A stretch of 64,000 bases of DNA, taken from contig JAJEKV010000014.1 of assembly GCA_021234155.1 (NCBI GenBank), positions 8,573,563 to 8,637,562 of the forward strand, read 5' to 3'. Each line of letters begins with the position of its first letter. The stretch's first letter is position 1. Under the pieces are notes generated by a model. It was given only the letters and a program-made list of their open reading frames with translations, searched no databases and was not told the origin of the DNA. This document shows, one piece after another, positions 33,601-46,447 of this stretch. The translations under genes were made by a program, and so were the position numbers. The DNA comes from Isoetes taiwanensis. Lineage: Eukaryota > Streptophyta > Lycopodiopsida > Isoetales > Isoetaceae.

Positions 33601-34581
33601 GATCCCGAGTGCCTATATGTAGACACATGGAAGCAAGGGGGTGAAAATCTAGGCTTGAGAAAAGCAAGGAACCACGTTTGCTTGTAAAGGGGTAAAATGA
33701 TGAGGCCCCGCAATGATGTGTATACACCTCGCTAGACAACAAAAGGGCCTCGTGTAACCGGCGAAGGCGGTGGTCAAAGTACCAACCCCAAGGAAGAAGA
33801 AGCAAAGACTCAGCATTAATTAACCAGAGCATTTTGGGTAATGTGGCTCAATTCTAAAAAAAAAGAAATGACGCTTGCTGCATAGGCAGGGAAAAATACA
33901 CCAAATGATATAAAAAAACAAAAATCGGCAGGAAAAATACAGAGACACGCACCATATGCATAAAAACAAAAGGCCCACAAAAAAACAAACAGTGAATTCG
34001 TGAGAGAGAGCCTGGCCTCGCCATAGCTCACAAGCTGCCGCAGCAACGCGAGCAATCGCGCCGGAAGAGAGAGAGAGACAAGTGAGGCCTCCGGCGGCTG
34101 TCGGAGTATATACATGCCTTGATCCAAGAAGGTCCTTTTCGCGTTGGACAAAAAAAAGCCTTCCGTTGCTCGCGAGCGAACGCATCAAGCATGGCCGGAG
34201 CTGATGCAGCAACCGGATCGATGCTTGGATTAGTGAGAAAAGGGGCTTTAGATATGGCTGTGTTCTGGTACCCACCGGCCACTACTCCATTCATGTCTAT
34301 TCCCTTGCCTGCCTGCTCTAATCAATCTCCATAAATGAAGTCTAATTTCTGCTCCAATTTGACGCAGCCAGCTGAAGATGATGCGTCCTTCGTAGATCGG
34401 GCAATTGATGGTCTGTTGTTTCTGCCGGAGCTGAGATGAGCTGCTCCAGAATCAATAATGCACTTGTTTGTGCAGCTTAAGGTAGGAATTACAATAAACT
34501 AGCCCCTTTTTAGATGATATCGGACCATAGAGCTCGGCTTTAGGTACTTTGTTAGTTTGTTCTGGGGAAGTTGAGTAAGTA
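33601..34581 (+). promoter_or_regulatory. Upstream region of the IDD gene
   Basis: About 1 kb before the IDD start codon. It contains a GA repeat at about 34,066-34,078 and a TATATA at 34,107-34,112, both usual for plant promoters or leaders. GCTTAAGGTAGG near 34,475 could be a 5'-UTR splice donor. An in-frame TAA at 34,576-34,578 shows that coding does not extend further upstream. The transcription start cannot be placed. Confidence 0.4.
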
Positions 34582-37224
34582 ATGCACAGTCAAGCAGCAA
34601 GAACAAACGGTAGTTTTGAAACCGATTTCAGCAGCAGCGGGTCTTTCAAATTTGAGGGGGGATCCGCCAGCATGCCTCTATCTAATTTAACAACGGCATC
34701 TGGCGAAGCCAGTATTTCATCAGGTAACATGAACGGCTACCAGCCGGCCTTGCAGCAACAGACTTCCAACATATCCGTTGCGCCCACATCCAGCGCTAAT
34801 CCTGCCAAGCGGAAGAGAAATCTTCCTGGAACGCCAGGTAAAAGCTTCAAATCTTATCTACAAAATTTTAATCCATTCCATTTTGTTGTTATTGCTTCTG
34901 TTGCTCAGTGCTGGCGTTATTTGTCTGCAGATCCTGACGCGGAAGTGATTGCACTCTCGCCAAAGACACTCATGGCCACAAACAGATTCGTATGTGAAAT
35001 TTGCAATAAAGGATTTCAGAGAGATCAGAACCTGCAGCTGCACAGACGTGGCCACAATTTGCCATGGAAGCTGAGGCAAAGGACGAGCAAGGAGATTCGT
35101 AAGAGAGTTTACGTTTGCCCGGAGCCTTCGTGTGTCCACCATGAGCCTTCAAGAGCACTAGGTGATCTGACCGGCATCAAGAAACACTTTTGTAGAAAAC
35201 ACGGAGAAAAGAAATGGAAGTGCGACAAATGTTCCAAGAAATATGCAGTTCAATCCGATTGGAAAGCTCATTCCAAAACCTGTGGTACTCGGGAGTACCG
35301 TTGCGACTGTGGAACACTATTTTCCAGGTTCGTTCAAGTTGCCCACTCAAAAATTCATCAAATTGATTTCGTCATGTCCATAGATCTGGTGAATTATAAG
35401 GTTAGAAAAAGCAGCAACCAGAATAGTTTTTTTATGAGAGAAATTGCGAGCGTGCTGTGCTGAGATCACCTAGCCATAGCCTGGCATTAAATGCCAGTTT
35501 TAGATTAACCAAAAATTGGGCTGGGGGGCTGACAGCAGGCCGTTACGGTGCGCATTAGGAAGATCCCAATCGATAGTCAAATGCCCGAATTTGAGAAAGG
35601 GTGATGAGAGCGTTTGAATCTTACAGCATTCCTTGATTTATGCTTAGAATCTAATCAAGGGCAATAGATGGATGTGTTATTTTGAGCATCTAGGGAGAGT
35701 AAAGAAACATTAAGTGTTGTGAGAAGTTAATTCTAACAAGAATGGTTGCGATTTGCAAGCAGGAGGGACAGCTTCATTACGCATAGAGCATTCTGCGATG
35801 CATTGGCGGAAGAGAGCGCCAGGGTAACGGCGGCCAAGCAAGGGGTGCACAGCGGCGAAAGCAGTCTGGATGCAGATCCTTCATTGTCCAAAATGGGAGC
35901 ATCTTCGCCTCAATCAATGCACATGCCATCCTACGATTCCCTCACTTCCATTTCTCGGAATGGATTGCCTGCCAACATCGCCGCTCTTGGTCTGCCGGAA
36001 CATGGCTCCTCCTTCAGATGGGGCCAAAGCGGATCAGCTCCAAGGCTGTCCCTGTGGTTGGATCCAGGTCCCGGCCCTCCGAATGCCCAGCAGATTATGC
36101 ACAACTGTGATTCTGCATCTCCCATGAACCATCTGGACAGCAGCTCTGCCTCTGCTTCCCTTATTCAAGCTGCCAACAAGGAGTTCATGGAATTTGATGC
36201 GTCTCAGTCATCTAGGGGTTCTAGTAACTTTGTCCCCATGCCTACCTCGGGCAATGGAAGCCTTACAAATAGCATTTTTGCTCCCATCAATAGCATGTGT
36301 TCTGTGCTTGGACAGAACATGCCCACATTTTCAGATTACGAAGATTTGGCCAATGGTTTGGACAGAGGTATGAACAACGGAAATGGATCTCTTTCTTTGT
36401 CGTCCACAGTTGGATTGACAAGCACAAGCATGGCCTCCCATGACGTTTCCAGGAACCGGCCAAATAATAATGTATCTTGTTCAGTGTTTAATCAGCAAAC
36501 GACGGGTTCACAGATGTCTGCAACTGCATTGCTGCTGAAAGCTGCACAGATGGGTGCCACCAGCAGCAGTCCATCAATATTGCGTGGATTTGGTTTAACC
36601 TCATCGGATTCTAACTCTAGTGCATCACTGTGGAATCAACAGCAGCAGGAACAAAAGTTATCTAGCAGTAACTCCAATGCTCCTCCTCCTATTCATCAGC
36701 ACCCGTTGCTGAAACGTGCGGGTGAGCTTTTTGGATGCTCCCTTGAATCAAATGCTTTTGGTGGCCAAGAAAGGCCCACAGATAACGTAGGAATGACAGA
36801 ATTTGTATCCTCTATGTCGGACACTTCTGACGTTTTTGGTGCAAGTGTGAGCAACTGGCAACAAATGTTTGGACTGCCTGGAGGTAGCGATGTGGCCAAT
36901 AATGTGCACTTAACAGAGGCTGCAGAAAAATGCACATCAATGCAGGGAACTCCGCATTCCCAAGGAAGCCGTCTTCCTTCAATACAATCCGGTTTCGGGA
37001 GCTTCCCAACAGGGGAGGAACATGATACGTTCACTCGTGACTTCTTAGGAGTTGGTGCATCGAATGGGCTTCCAGGCAGAAATCTGCCTCCCAGGGACCT
37101 GGCTAGCATTACTCCAATCACTGGTCTCAGATCAGATTTTGCTTCCTTCAGAAATCAGAGGGAGAGTCTTAGAACCATTAGTGCCAATGGACCTTCCCAA
37201 GCTGAGGCAGCAGATGCCTCCTAG
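34582..37224 (+). CDS. IDD: INDETERMINATE-DOMAIN C2H2 zinc-finger transcription factor
   Basis: Exons 34,582-34,837, 34,931-35,327 and 35,763-37,224 (GT-AG) give 704 codons. Known role of the family: nuclear DNA-binding regulators that work with GRAS proteins in plant development. Seen: basic signal KRKRNLPGTP at residues 76-85; C2H2 finger with C107, C110, H123, H127; second finger C148, C153, H171, H176; two C2HC fingers from C183 and C210. The conserved IDD motifs MSATALL-KAAQMG (469-482) and TRDFLG (642-647) lie in the C-terminus. LSLWL (313-317) resembles an EAR-type repression motif. The C-terminus is Ser/Asn/Gln-rich. The start is the first ATG after an in-frame TAA. At 704 residues it is longer than typical angiosperm members. 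No damage seen, so it is probably functional. I cannot name the orthologue. Confidence 0.95.
34838..34930 (+). other. IDD intron 1, 93 nt and frame-neutral
   Basis: GTAAAAG...CTGCAG intron at the position conserved in IDD genes (within the Asp codon after LPGTP). Its length is a multiple of three and it has no in-frame stop, so a transcript retaining it would add 31 residues between the nuclear signal and the first finger. Confidence 0.85.
35328..35762 (+). other. IDD intron 2, 435 nt
   Basis: Splits the Arg codon (residue 218) inside the last finger, after CDCGTLFS, as in other IDD genes. Begins GTTCGT and ends GCAAGCAG. Retention would add residues and then stop at about 35,461. Confidence 0.85.
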
Positions 37225-37460
37225 TATTTCCAACTATTTGCAGCTCCATGCAGCTCACTTATTAAATGTGCTCCTCAAGTATCCTCTTACATTTGCTCGG
37301 GACAAGTCTAAGTATTGCAATGTACAGTGGTGCTTGCACAAGGTAGCAACCCTAATCAATTCCTAGTTTAAACTGTACTACATTCCTCTGTAAACTAGCA
37401 GCTGTGGTAGAAGATTTTCTAGATATGCTGATGAGACAGCATTGAATGGTTCCGAAATCA

Positions 37461-37466
37461 AATAAA
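37461..37466 (+). promoter_or_regulatory. Likely poly(A) signal of the IDD gene
   Basis: AATAAA 237 bp after the stop codon, followed by T-rich sequence with TTTGTTTGC. Consistent with a 3' end near 37,480-37,650. Confidence 0.45.
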
Positions 37467-37649
37467 ATTGGTATGCTGGGACAAATCCTTTGTTTGCTCA
37501 AGAAGTTGGGAGCTGCACAGATGGATGGTATTCTTTTTTTAAGTTTAATGAGGGTATATTTGAATGTGACAAATATTTGTAGCGGGGAATTGTACCACTT
37601 GAATCTGAGCCTGAGGTATAAGTGCATGTAATAATATTCAAGTGATGGA

Positions 37650-40600
37650 CGTCTCTTTTCAAGACGTTCCAATGGCATAGGAAGCATGTGAAATAACAGC
37701 GACTTTCATCATATTTGTAAAGCTCTAATTTGCACACAAATAACGCTTGCTCTGCTGCACATACGTTCTGCTGGGCTGGGCTGCTGCAGCACAAAGGAAA
37801 GCACATCATTGCACTGTGTAGTAATGCTATAGCTTGGCCGTCCTATGACGTGAAGCGTACTCTAGCAATAGTCCAGAATCCAGAATAGTTCAGGGTCATT
37901 CACTAGAGCCAAGTACAGTGCATTTTGGGGTATCGCAAATATCCATGCTTCCAAAAACCTAAAAATATGGACAGAATGGGGATGGATAGATGGCCATGAA
38001 ATGCCACGAAACACGAAAGGCCCGAAAGAGACTTGAGTTGATGTTTTTGGCAGGAAAAAGAAGCGAAAAGGAGGGCAGCAGGTATGAGCGGAGGTACCAC
38101 TGAAAAGTTCTTAGCACCCGACACAAACAAACGGAGCCCGTTAACGGCGTACGACTTCCCAGTCCCTGTTAGCCCAGTTTTCTTTTGGTCTCAATTATGA
38201 GTTTTTTTCGAGTGGCAGAGGGGATAAGCGTAAAGCAAAGCAACGATTGCTTCATCATTTAGAGGGCTTTTGTAACATGGCCCAAAGAGCAATTGCTAAA
38301 AGAGAGTAACAATTGCTACATCATTTGTGGCTTTTGAAGAAAAGCTACAGCCGCAGGTACTGCAGAATTGTTCCCCCATCCTTTAGTCGACCATGAATTA
38401 GAATATGATTCGGTCATGATGGAGCCCACAATTTATTAATGTTTGAGCTGAGATGCTTAAGTACTCGAACTATTGCATTGCCCCTCCCCTCGTGATCCAC
38501 TTTGTGAAAAAGAGAAATCCAGCAGCTTTCTACTTACTAGGATTTTTTACCAAAATCCTTTGGCATATGTATGTGTATGGGACCCCACCAAGCTTAGAAA
38601 ATAGAATGCATGAGCTCAACACTCGTGTGTACGCTATTCCGGGGTTTTGTAAAAGAGTTAAAAAAGCGAGGAAAGAATCAGGAAGGCACCCAAATAAGAA
38701 AGAAAGGGATTAAAGAAATGGGAGCAACAAACTGACGTAGCAGGGAGGGAATCAGGCAATTTGTGGAAATGGGACGAGAAAGCGAGGAAAGGGATAAACG
38801 GGACGGCAGGAGGAGCATCAGAGGCGGAGGAGGAGATTCTTCACGGAGGAGAAGGCCTCGCGAGACAGATGCAGCAGCAGGCCAGGATCTGCTTCTGCAC
38901 TGCACCATTTTCAGAATTAGCAGAGCAGTGCAGACTCCCCCCCACACATTATACAAAATATTTGGCCCAAAAACAGGCCCCACCGCCCAATCCATGCAAC
39001 TCCCATTATGCCTCATCATCATCATCCATTCAACTCAATGCATCTGCATGCCCAACATTTAAACCCCAAAAAAAAAAATCACATTTTCATTTTTATTTTC
39101 ATTTTCATTCTCATTACCCCATGCCATGATGCCCTTTCCATGCAATAGACTCCCCCTCCTAGTTACGCCCCATCATTTCACCCACTACCCTTCCTACGTC
39201 ACAGCACCTGCCATCCCCTTGTCCAAAGAATAGACTAAAAGCAACGCCAATAACAAAGGCTTTTTGGCCTTGTTGATAAGAGATCCATTGGAATTTCCAA
39301 GCCGAAGCCTCTTTCTTTAATCTAGCAGCGCCAGTGCTGTACCTCATGCTGCAGGGCCTTTGTTTTTAGTATCTCCGTGTATTTTTGGGGGTGTGCTAAT
39401 AATGGGTGAAGCCAGAAATTGGGGTTTGTGGGAAGAAGTGTCGATTGGGGCGGCGCTAATCAGTTTGATTTCTTTATTTAATGAAGGCATGGGGCAGTTT
39501 TGCGTTGGGATCTCCAACTCGCTTCTCCACATTTGTAGTCTTCCATCGTTTCACGAGGGGAAGACCATTCCAACTCCATTCATATGCTAATCATATGCTT
39601 TGGGAAGCTTGCCTCCAACATTTTCCCCTTGCTTTCTTTCGCCCTCTGCCACTTTAAAAGATGGTCAACCGCAAAAAAGCCAAAGCAAAAGCAAGATCTT
39701 CTTGCTACGCCCCTTAACATTTTTCCTTTGGGGTGGTTGAGTAATACCCTAGAGTGTTAGGTCAAATGGGGTTTTCAAGGAATGTAACACGTACACTTAC
39801 ATGCTCCTCTTCCTCAGTATACACGCATATTCCTGTTCAACTAGGATTCCCAACCTGGTCTCCATTGTCGACGTTCCAACCCCCCATGACTTAATCAAAT
39901 GTCATTTTCATGACAGGCCCCCCTTATAACACATTCACATACTACATTCTCTTGTTCCATGCAAATGATTAAACTATTCATCCCTTATAATAAGTTCAAA
40001 ATAAAACATAATAAAACATATCACATACTTTTTAACATTACACTATGTTTTCTAGATGTATATGCTCTTTTTTTTAAGTGACCTTACATTTTTCCAATAT
40101 TGTGCACATCTGTACCCTACGATTGCAATAAGGATGTTCTTATCTGGAGATGCCAAGGGGGAGTGAATGTCTAAGCTAGATTGTTATTTGTCGTATGCAA
40201 ACTATCAAATGATTCTATGAAAACATCCATATGGCACAATGGGTAAGCACGACACCCTAAACTTGACAGCACGACATCCTCGAGTTGTTAATACTTGTTG
40301 ATGCCTTGCCAATATATAATTTATTCGAGCATTTTTTTTTTATTAAGTACTCAAATGCAATTCTATTATGCTTATTAAAGAGTAGGTTTAGAATCTCAAA
40401 GAGACAAGATCTTTTCAAGCATATGATCTCAATGTCACATAAGCGTGCCAGAAGTTTTTTATTTTGTATATTTATGTACTTGCAAGCTTTTATGATTGTA
40501 TAAGAATTAGAACATAGGTCAATTTGTAAGCAATGTGAAGGGAAACTTATTCTGTTTTTATAAATAGTTAACTTTTAATAGCGACTTATACTTGATTGCC

Positions 40601-41576
40601 AGTCTCTTTACTTGAGCACTTGGCTCATAATATATTGGGAAAACAGAATAAGGAGGCAACCATCACAATGTCAAAGCAATTGAGAGCACTTTTGAGAGAT
40701 GCGATGAATGATTTTTCTTTTGTATGTCTATAATTTCATGATGTGCCCGTAGTTTTCATAAGGGCAAATAACACTTACATTATTGAGCATAAGTTTCTCG
40801 AACTTCCCAAAGAAAGGCATTCACATCCATTTGAGACATTTGTTTTTAGTTGTACCATTGAGGTAATAAAACTATCCTCATTTATCGAGATGAGTGGCTT
40901 GTCTCATCATCACCATCATCAAAAAAAGCTTAGTGCTATCAAGTTATAATCTCTAGATGTAGAGTGCTATCAAGTTATAATCTATACATGTATTTGGATT
41001 ATGATGTTATATGAAGATGGAATTAGCAGACACCAATGAGAAAACGATTTGTAAGTATGAAATATAAACTATCCTCTACACCTATATAGGAGAATAACGT
41101 GAGTCTGGTATATGCTACTCTTGCCAAAATAAGAAGTTATTCTTCGTCCATCTTGAATGGGTCGTCAATCTAGAATGCAAAAATAAATGATAATGATAAA
41201 ATCAATATAATAAACATTTTAATTCCAAATAACACCATCTACCAACTAAGACATTTGTGGCTAATAATAACCTAGTGGCTAGGACCAACAAAGATATGGT
41301 TAATCAAGCAAATTTGGACATGTGTCAACATAATGAGCTGTCAAACGAATCAACTAATGCTTTGAGTTGACGTCCATCTGCACCTGGCTTGTGCTCCTTG
41401 TAGATCAAGCTAACTTTATCACTCTTTGAGCACTCACACTGCAATTACATCCTAAAAACATAACTAGTAAACTGTGCCCAGCATTGCCACGTATAATTAG
41501 GGTCATGTATTTATATGTGCATTTGATATAAGACTGATTACAATGATGCAAGGTATAGCTTGAGACTAATGTTTAA
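37650..41576. other. Intergenic, no gene recognised
   Basis: Contains only short frames without motifs. Simple sequences include a pyrimidine-rich TTTTCATTTTTATTTTCA tract at about 39,082-39,115, CATCATCATC runs near 39,005 and 40,905, and a 21-bp direct duplication beginning AGTGCTATCAAG near 40,931 and 40,963. A segment near 40,233 (GGCACAATGGGTAAGC) resembles a pol III A box but has no convincing partner. Confidence 0.45.
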
Positions 41577-42172
41577 TTGATGCTTATTAACATGCTTGGA
41601 AAACGGAGAAGAGATATCTTAGCAAAGTTCAGGATGGGATGTCATGATCTGAGAATTGAAAAGGATAGGTGGAGAAAAGTAGACAAACAGGACAGGCTAT
41701 GCAGAATCTGTGACAGAGTGGAAATAGAGGACGAAAACCACATGCTTAATGAATGTCCAACTTACACAGACATCAGAGAAAAGTACAGGAGAGTAAGATG
41801 GGGGCAATCAGTACATACCATAATGGCAAGGACAGAAACAATGGGAGATCTGGCAGATGCAATACGGGAGATGCTGAACAGGCACCGGGAAGCACATGAA
41901 CAAAAAGGGCTTACGATATGATTTGCTCAAGAGGCAAATCATAGACGCCCACTAAATGTACAGCTTAAAGCTGTTTGATATAGACGCACACCTGCACGGC
42001 CTAGAAGCCAGAACAAAGTAGGGTGCCGGCATTAATAGGAAAAAGTGAGCCTTCAGAAAAGGCTACAACAAAACAGCGTGATGAGCTAGTAGCCCCCACC
42101 AGGGAGCTCGCCCACGCTACACAAGTCCAGAGGCCTCAGGGCACAAGGGACAATAATGTATTCTATTCTATT
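41577..42172 (+). mobile_element. 3' fragment of a LINE
   Basis: A 114-codon frame reads LAKFRMGCHDLRIEKDRW and then CRICDRVEIEDENHMLNECP, the CCHC-type zinc-finger tail (C-x2-C ... H-x4-C) found at the C-terminus of LINE reverse transcriptases. Downstream sequence up to a TATTCTATTCTATT tail (about 42,158-42,172) looks like the 3' UTR and tail repeat. The RT and endonuclease are missing. It differs from the LINE at 43.6-46.4 kb. Confidence 0.6.
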
Positions 42173-42346
42173 AAACGGGTGTTGCTAACATAATGGTATG
42201 ACATTTGCAAAACTTGTGAACCATATGGGAAGGAGGTGCATAGACACTTGTGAAGGATTTCGTTGGAGTCTAAGATTACATTACATATGATATAAGTTTT
42301 TTGTTTGGATTTATAGCATATGCTCAATAAGCGTATGTCTATAAAT

Positions 42347-42381
42347 ACTTCTTATCTTATCTTATCTTATCTTATCTTATA
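42347..42381. repeat. (CTTAT)n microsatellite
   Basis: Six to seven perfect CTTAT units in a row. Confidence 0.9.
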
Positions 42382-43571
42382 AACCAAAATGTTATAAAGA
42401 TGCTTTAGGAAATGTTGTTTAGCTTGACTTTCATGTTAACAAAGGCCTAAATAATTGATGATCGATTAGCTTCAAATTATTAACATGTTTGAGCCAAGAA
42501 TTTTGGAGGAGAATTAATTGCCCTTATGATTGTTTTTGGGTCAAAGCATGGAGGTGGGGGGCACTTTTTGTGTCAATGACACATGGTGCGTAGTGGGTGG
42601 CTATTTTCTTTGTATTTTTGAAAAATAGTTTTCTTTCATTTTTTGATATTTTTCCCTGAAACGCATTCATATTACGCTTTGGAATAATTCAGTAGAACTA
42701 GGACATTCCAAAAGCTATGGATTCCATCTATTGGATGAATTGCTGTGTAGTCCGTAATCTTTCCTGACCTCCCTTTACATAACAATTGTACAAGTATGCA
42801 GTCATATTTTGGAAGTGATAGCTTACCATGCTTTAGATTGTTATAGCTTATGAAAAGCAATTAAATAGCATATATACACAACCAAAAATATCCAACAAAA
42901 CAAGCATACTTCATTGTAGAAAAGGGTTAAAGCATGGAGCTGGGGGCATTTTTGCGCCAGCCAAACATCCCCGAAGCACCTAATGCTGAAACTTTTACTT
43001 ATTTTTATTTCTATAACTCTGATGAAGCTGAAATTTGGTTAGTAATGCGAATGGCAAAGTGCCTATAAATTCTTTTGGCCATACTTGGGATTTCTTGTAG
43101 GACTTCATGATCTTTGTTTGATTGAAAAATATAAATCGAGACAGGCAGATCGACCATGAAAGAGCATGAATAGAGGATTTGCCAATGCTGTCAGCTAGGA
43201 GTTATTGAAGATGAGGCCTATACTCTTCAGCAGTGCCCACCATGTGCATCTATTGGGACATGCTATGAGGGGTTGGCTACACCCGACCAATCGCTATATA
43301 TGATGATGAACACACCTGCAGTAGGAGCACCGACATCCTACATCTAGGAGATATTGGACATGCAGAGTCAGTTATGTTTCTGATCATCACATAACCATAT
43401 AAAATTATAGTTTATCAGCAAACCTATTACTGCTAAGGTTTTTTCCCTCGGAATTCCTTTGAAATGGGTTTTCTTATTCTTGGATAGTAATAGGCCAGTT
43501 GTTTGTTGTTTGGGTCCCATAGGTCGATTGATCTTCGTGGACGATAAAATTCAATTCAATTCCTTAGATTA
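42382..43571. other. No gene seen
   Basis: AT-rich DNA without recognisable frames. Two related phrases, TTTGGGTCAAAGCATGGAGG near 42,536 and GGTTAAAGCATGGAGCTGGG near 42,925, suggest an old duplication. Confidence 0.4.
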
Positions 43572-43592
43572 AATAATTCTTTTACATTTGTA

Positions 43593-45844
43593 CAGGGTGC
43601 TTGGCAGGCTGAAAAGCTACATCCAGCAGTTAATGCAGGCCTAATTGCTCTAATCCCAAAGGTAGATATGCCCATCAATTTTTCAGATTGGAGACCTATC
43701 TCATTAACAAATGTGACATATAAAGTTTTGGCTAAAATCTTTGCCAACAGGATCAAAAAAATTCTTCAGAATAAGATCTGTCCAGTCCAGTCTGGCTTTC
43801 TTCCAGGGAGATGCATCTTGGACAATTTTATTGGAGCTTATGAAGGTCTACAATGGAATAAACTAACCAATCAAGGCTGTGTGCTCTTAAAGTTGGATTT
43901 TAAGAGAGCCTATGACACCATTGACTGGAAATTTCTTCATAGGGCTATGGCACAACTTGGATTTTCAGAACAGGTTATTGGGAAAATAGTTGGCTTCAAT
44001 GCAACTGGCTGTTCAACAGTATTGGTTAATGGCTCTCCTTCTTCCTTTTTTGAGTGCAAGAGAGGGGTTAGACAGGGGTGTCCTTTAGCCCCCTATCTCT
44101 TCCTAATAGTAGCAGAAATGATTACTAGATATATCATGAAGATGCAACAAGATAAGAAAATCAGTTGCCTAAATCTTCCAGACACAAGAGACACTTTATC
44201 AGTAATGCAGTATGCTGATGATACTTTTGTGTTTTTAAAAAGGCAAGGGGACAGTATCCAAAATTTCCTTACTGCCATGGAGCTTTTTGGGAAAGCTTCA
44301 GGAGTGGTTCTGAACAAGGAAAAATGTGCCTTCATTTCTGATAGCCTGGAGGATCACATTGAGGGAATAAATGTTTGTGGTCTTCAGAAAGCTACTAAAC
44401 TGTTGGGTCTTCCATTAGCTCTCAACATGAGTCTACATGGCCTTTGGGAACCCATTGTGACCAAGATAAAGAAAAAGCTCCAAATGTATCCCAAATCTTT
44501 GTCCTTAGCTGGGAGAGTAGAAATAATTAACAGTGTTATTGCCAGCTCTTATGTCTATTTTTCATCGGCAATAATTGCAGACAAAAAAACATACCAGGAG
44601 CTAGAGGTCATTATGAAGGAATTTATTTGGCAAGGCACACATATGGTAGGATGGAAATATTTGACTTTACCTAGAAAGAAAGGAGGATTGGGATGCAAAG
44701 ATCTTTTCTTGCAGGCCCAAGCTTTGGCAGCAAAATTGGTTTGGAGAGCTCTGGACCCAGCTGCTAAATCTCCTGCCCTTGTTTTCACCAGATACTGGGT
44801 CGGGAAGACTACATTAGTAGGAAGTCCATCTACCCCTCATCATCTTCCTGATTCAACCTTTTATCAACTCAATCCAGGGTCTGGTACCTCCACCATAATG
44901 AAAAGGATAATCCAAGCCTGGAACAAGGTATCTGTATGCTTTAAAGCTTATCCAATAGAACAGGTTTCAGAAGACTTCAACTTTTTCTGGCATCAAGGGC
45001 TGGTTAGTGAGGATGATGGATGGAAATACAAGGAATGGATGGATAGGGGCTTGTGCACAATTGGTAGCATGACAGTTGGTGAGAACTGGAAAACATGGCT
45101 AGAAATTTCTAGTCTTGTTCAAGACACCACCTCTAATAGAAACATTTACAGAATCCTAACAAGACATAACAGGGAGAGGGGTGCACAAACAGCTGATCAG
45201 AATTGGACCATGAATGGTAAAGGATATAGTGTGGCTAAAGCTTATTCCTTGCTGTTGGGGTCAGCCAATGGGGCTGCACAGAACAGGAAGCCATTCAGAT
45301 TATTAGAAAAGGATGGAAACTACAATGTGCAAAGAAAGTCATTCTTTTCAGGTGGCTTTTCTTGAACAAAAGCTTGAAGTCAAATGCTCACAGAGCGAAA
45401 TATAATAACCAAAACTCTGACAGATGTCCTTTAGGTTGTGGCCAAGCTGAATCCTCTACACACATATTTATTTGCCCTTGGCTGACCCCCTTTTGGAACT
45501 GGATAGGCAATCATATTGGTGCTGTTCCAGCTACTGAACATGATCTTTTTGACTTCCTAGCAAATACTTCCTCCTTTGTGGATACAATTAGATCATTATG
45601 CTTGTGGGTAATCTGGAAGCACAGGAACAATGTGGCCATCAATCACCATGCTCCAGATTTGAACTTTCTTAAGACTACCATCCAATTGGAGTTAGCAGAG
45701 GCAGCCATGGCACACAGAATGAATAAGGGATGCAATTATGATAAAAGATGGGATGCTTTGGGCTCTTTTCAAGGGTTCTATGCTTTCTTTTCGTCTTATT
45801 TCAATAACATATCTAATGTCTCTGACAGATTATCTAGTCAGTAA
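43593..45844 (+). pseudogene. LINE ORF2: reverse transcriptase and zinc-finger tail
   Basis: The frame is open from about 43,593 (QGAWQAEKLHPAVNAGLIAL) to 45,365. RT blocks in order: FSDWRPISLTNV, GFLPGRCILDN, LKLDFKRAYDTIDW, GVRQGCPLAPYLF, the catalytic MQYADDTFVF (about 44,209) and KLLGLPL. A frameshift near 45,360 moves the C-terminal zinc-binding part (45,362-45,844; CPLGCGQAESSTHIFICPW, the zf-RVT motif) to another frame. Apart from that break the copy is well preserved. Lacking the N-terminal endonuclease it cannot retrotranspose. Confidence 0.88.
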
Positions 45845-46407
45845 GCATCATGAGGGTGGCCATGCCAGAGAGGTCCCGGAGGATACTCGACCCATGTCTC
45901 ATCAGGAGGTGTTAGCAGCTCTGCAATGGGTCAAAACAGAAACGATCATGATCCGAACCTTTCAGCGAATATTGAAAGATGAAGATATTTGGCTCTTCAA
46001 ACAGGAAATCAAGCATTATTTCGAGGAGAAGCTGCAAATCTGTATAGGGGCCCGGGAATCGTGGATCCTCCACATTCTGGATTCATCTGCTTATGGAGCA
46101 GTGGAGCTTGATCACCTACTGTTCAAGTATACTATTCACGCCTCGGCAATCATATCATTGGACGGAGTCACAGAAGGCTGAAGTTTTTATCACTCTAGCA
46201 GGAGCTATCAGAACAGTTAAAACTTAATGCTCTTATAATTTTGATTTTGGTATTCCTAAAAACTTTATTCAGTGTTTGAATTTTGGTAATTATCCTCCTT
46301 GGGAGTGTCAAGGCCATTTTTCAATTTGGCCTTTATAACAGGGTTTCCCCCTGTCCTTTTGTATTACTATGTATTTACATGTAATATAATATCACTGCCG
46401 TTTCTAC
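45845..46407 (+). other. LINE 3' region
   Basis: Between the ORF2 stop and the poly-A tail. The frame 45,738-46,181 stays open through it and reads VLAALQWVKTETIMIRTFQR, which I cannot assign. It may be a further domain or chance. Confidence 0.4.
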
Positions 46408-46447
46408 AAAAAAAAAAAAAAATAATAATAATAATAATAATTCTTTT

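Larger units (their letters stand above)
43572..46447 (+). mobile_element. 5'-truncated LINE with 12-bp target duplication
   Basis: AATAATTCTTTT occurs at 43,572-43,583 and again at 46,436-46,447. Between them lies an ORF2 remnant, a 3' UTR, an A-run (about 46,408-46,422) and an (AAT)n tail. That is the expected product of target-primed reverse transcription. The 5' end begins within RT, so the endonuclease domain was never copied. Confidence 0.9.

Noticed and set aside
34119-34334. 71-codon frame upstream of the IDD gene
   Set aside because: No motif. More likely promoter or leader sequence.
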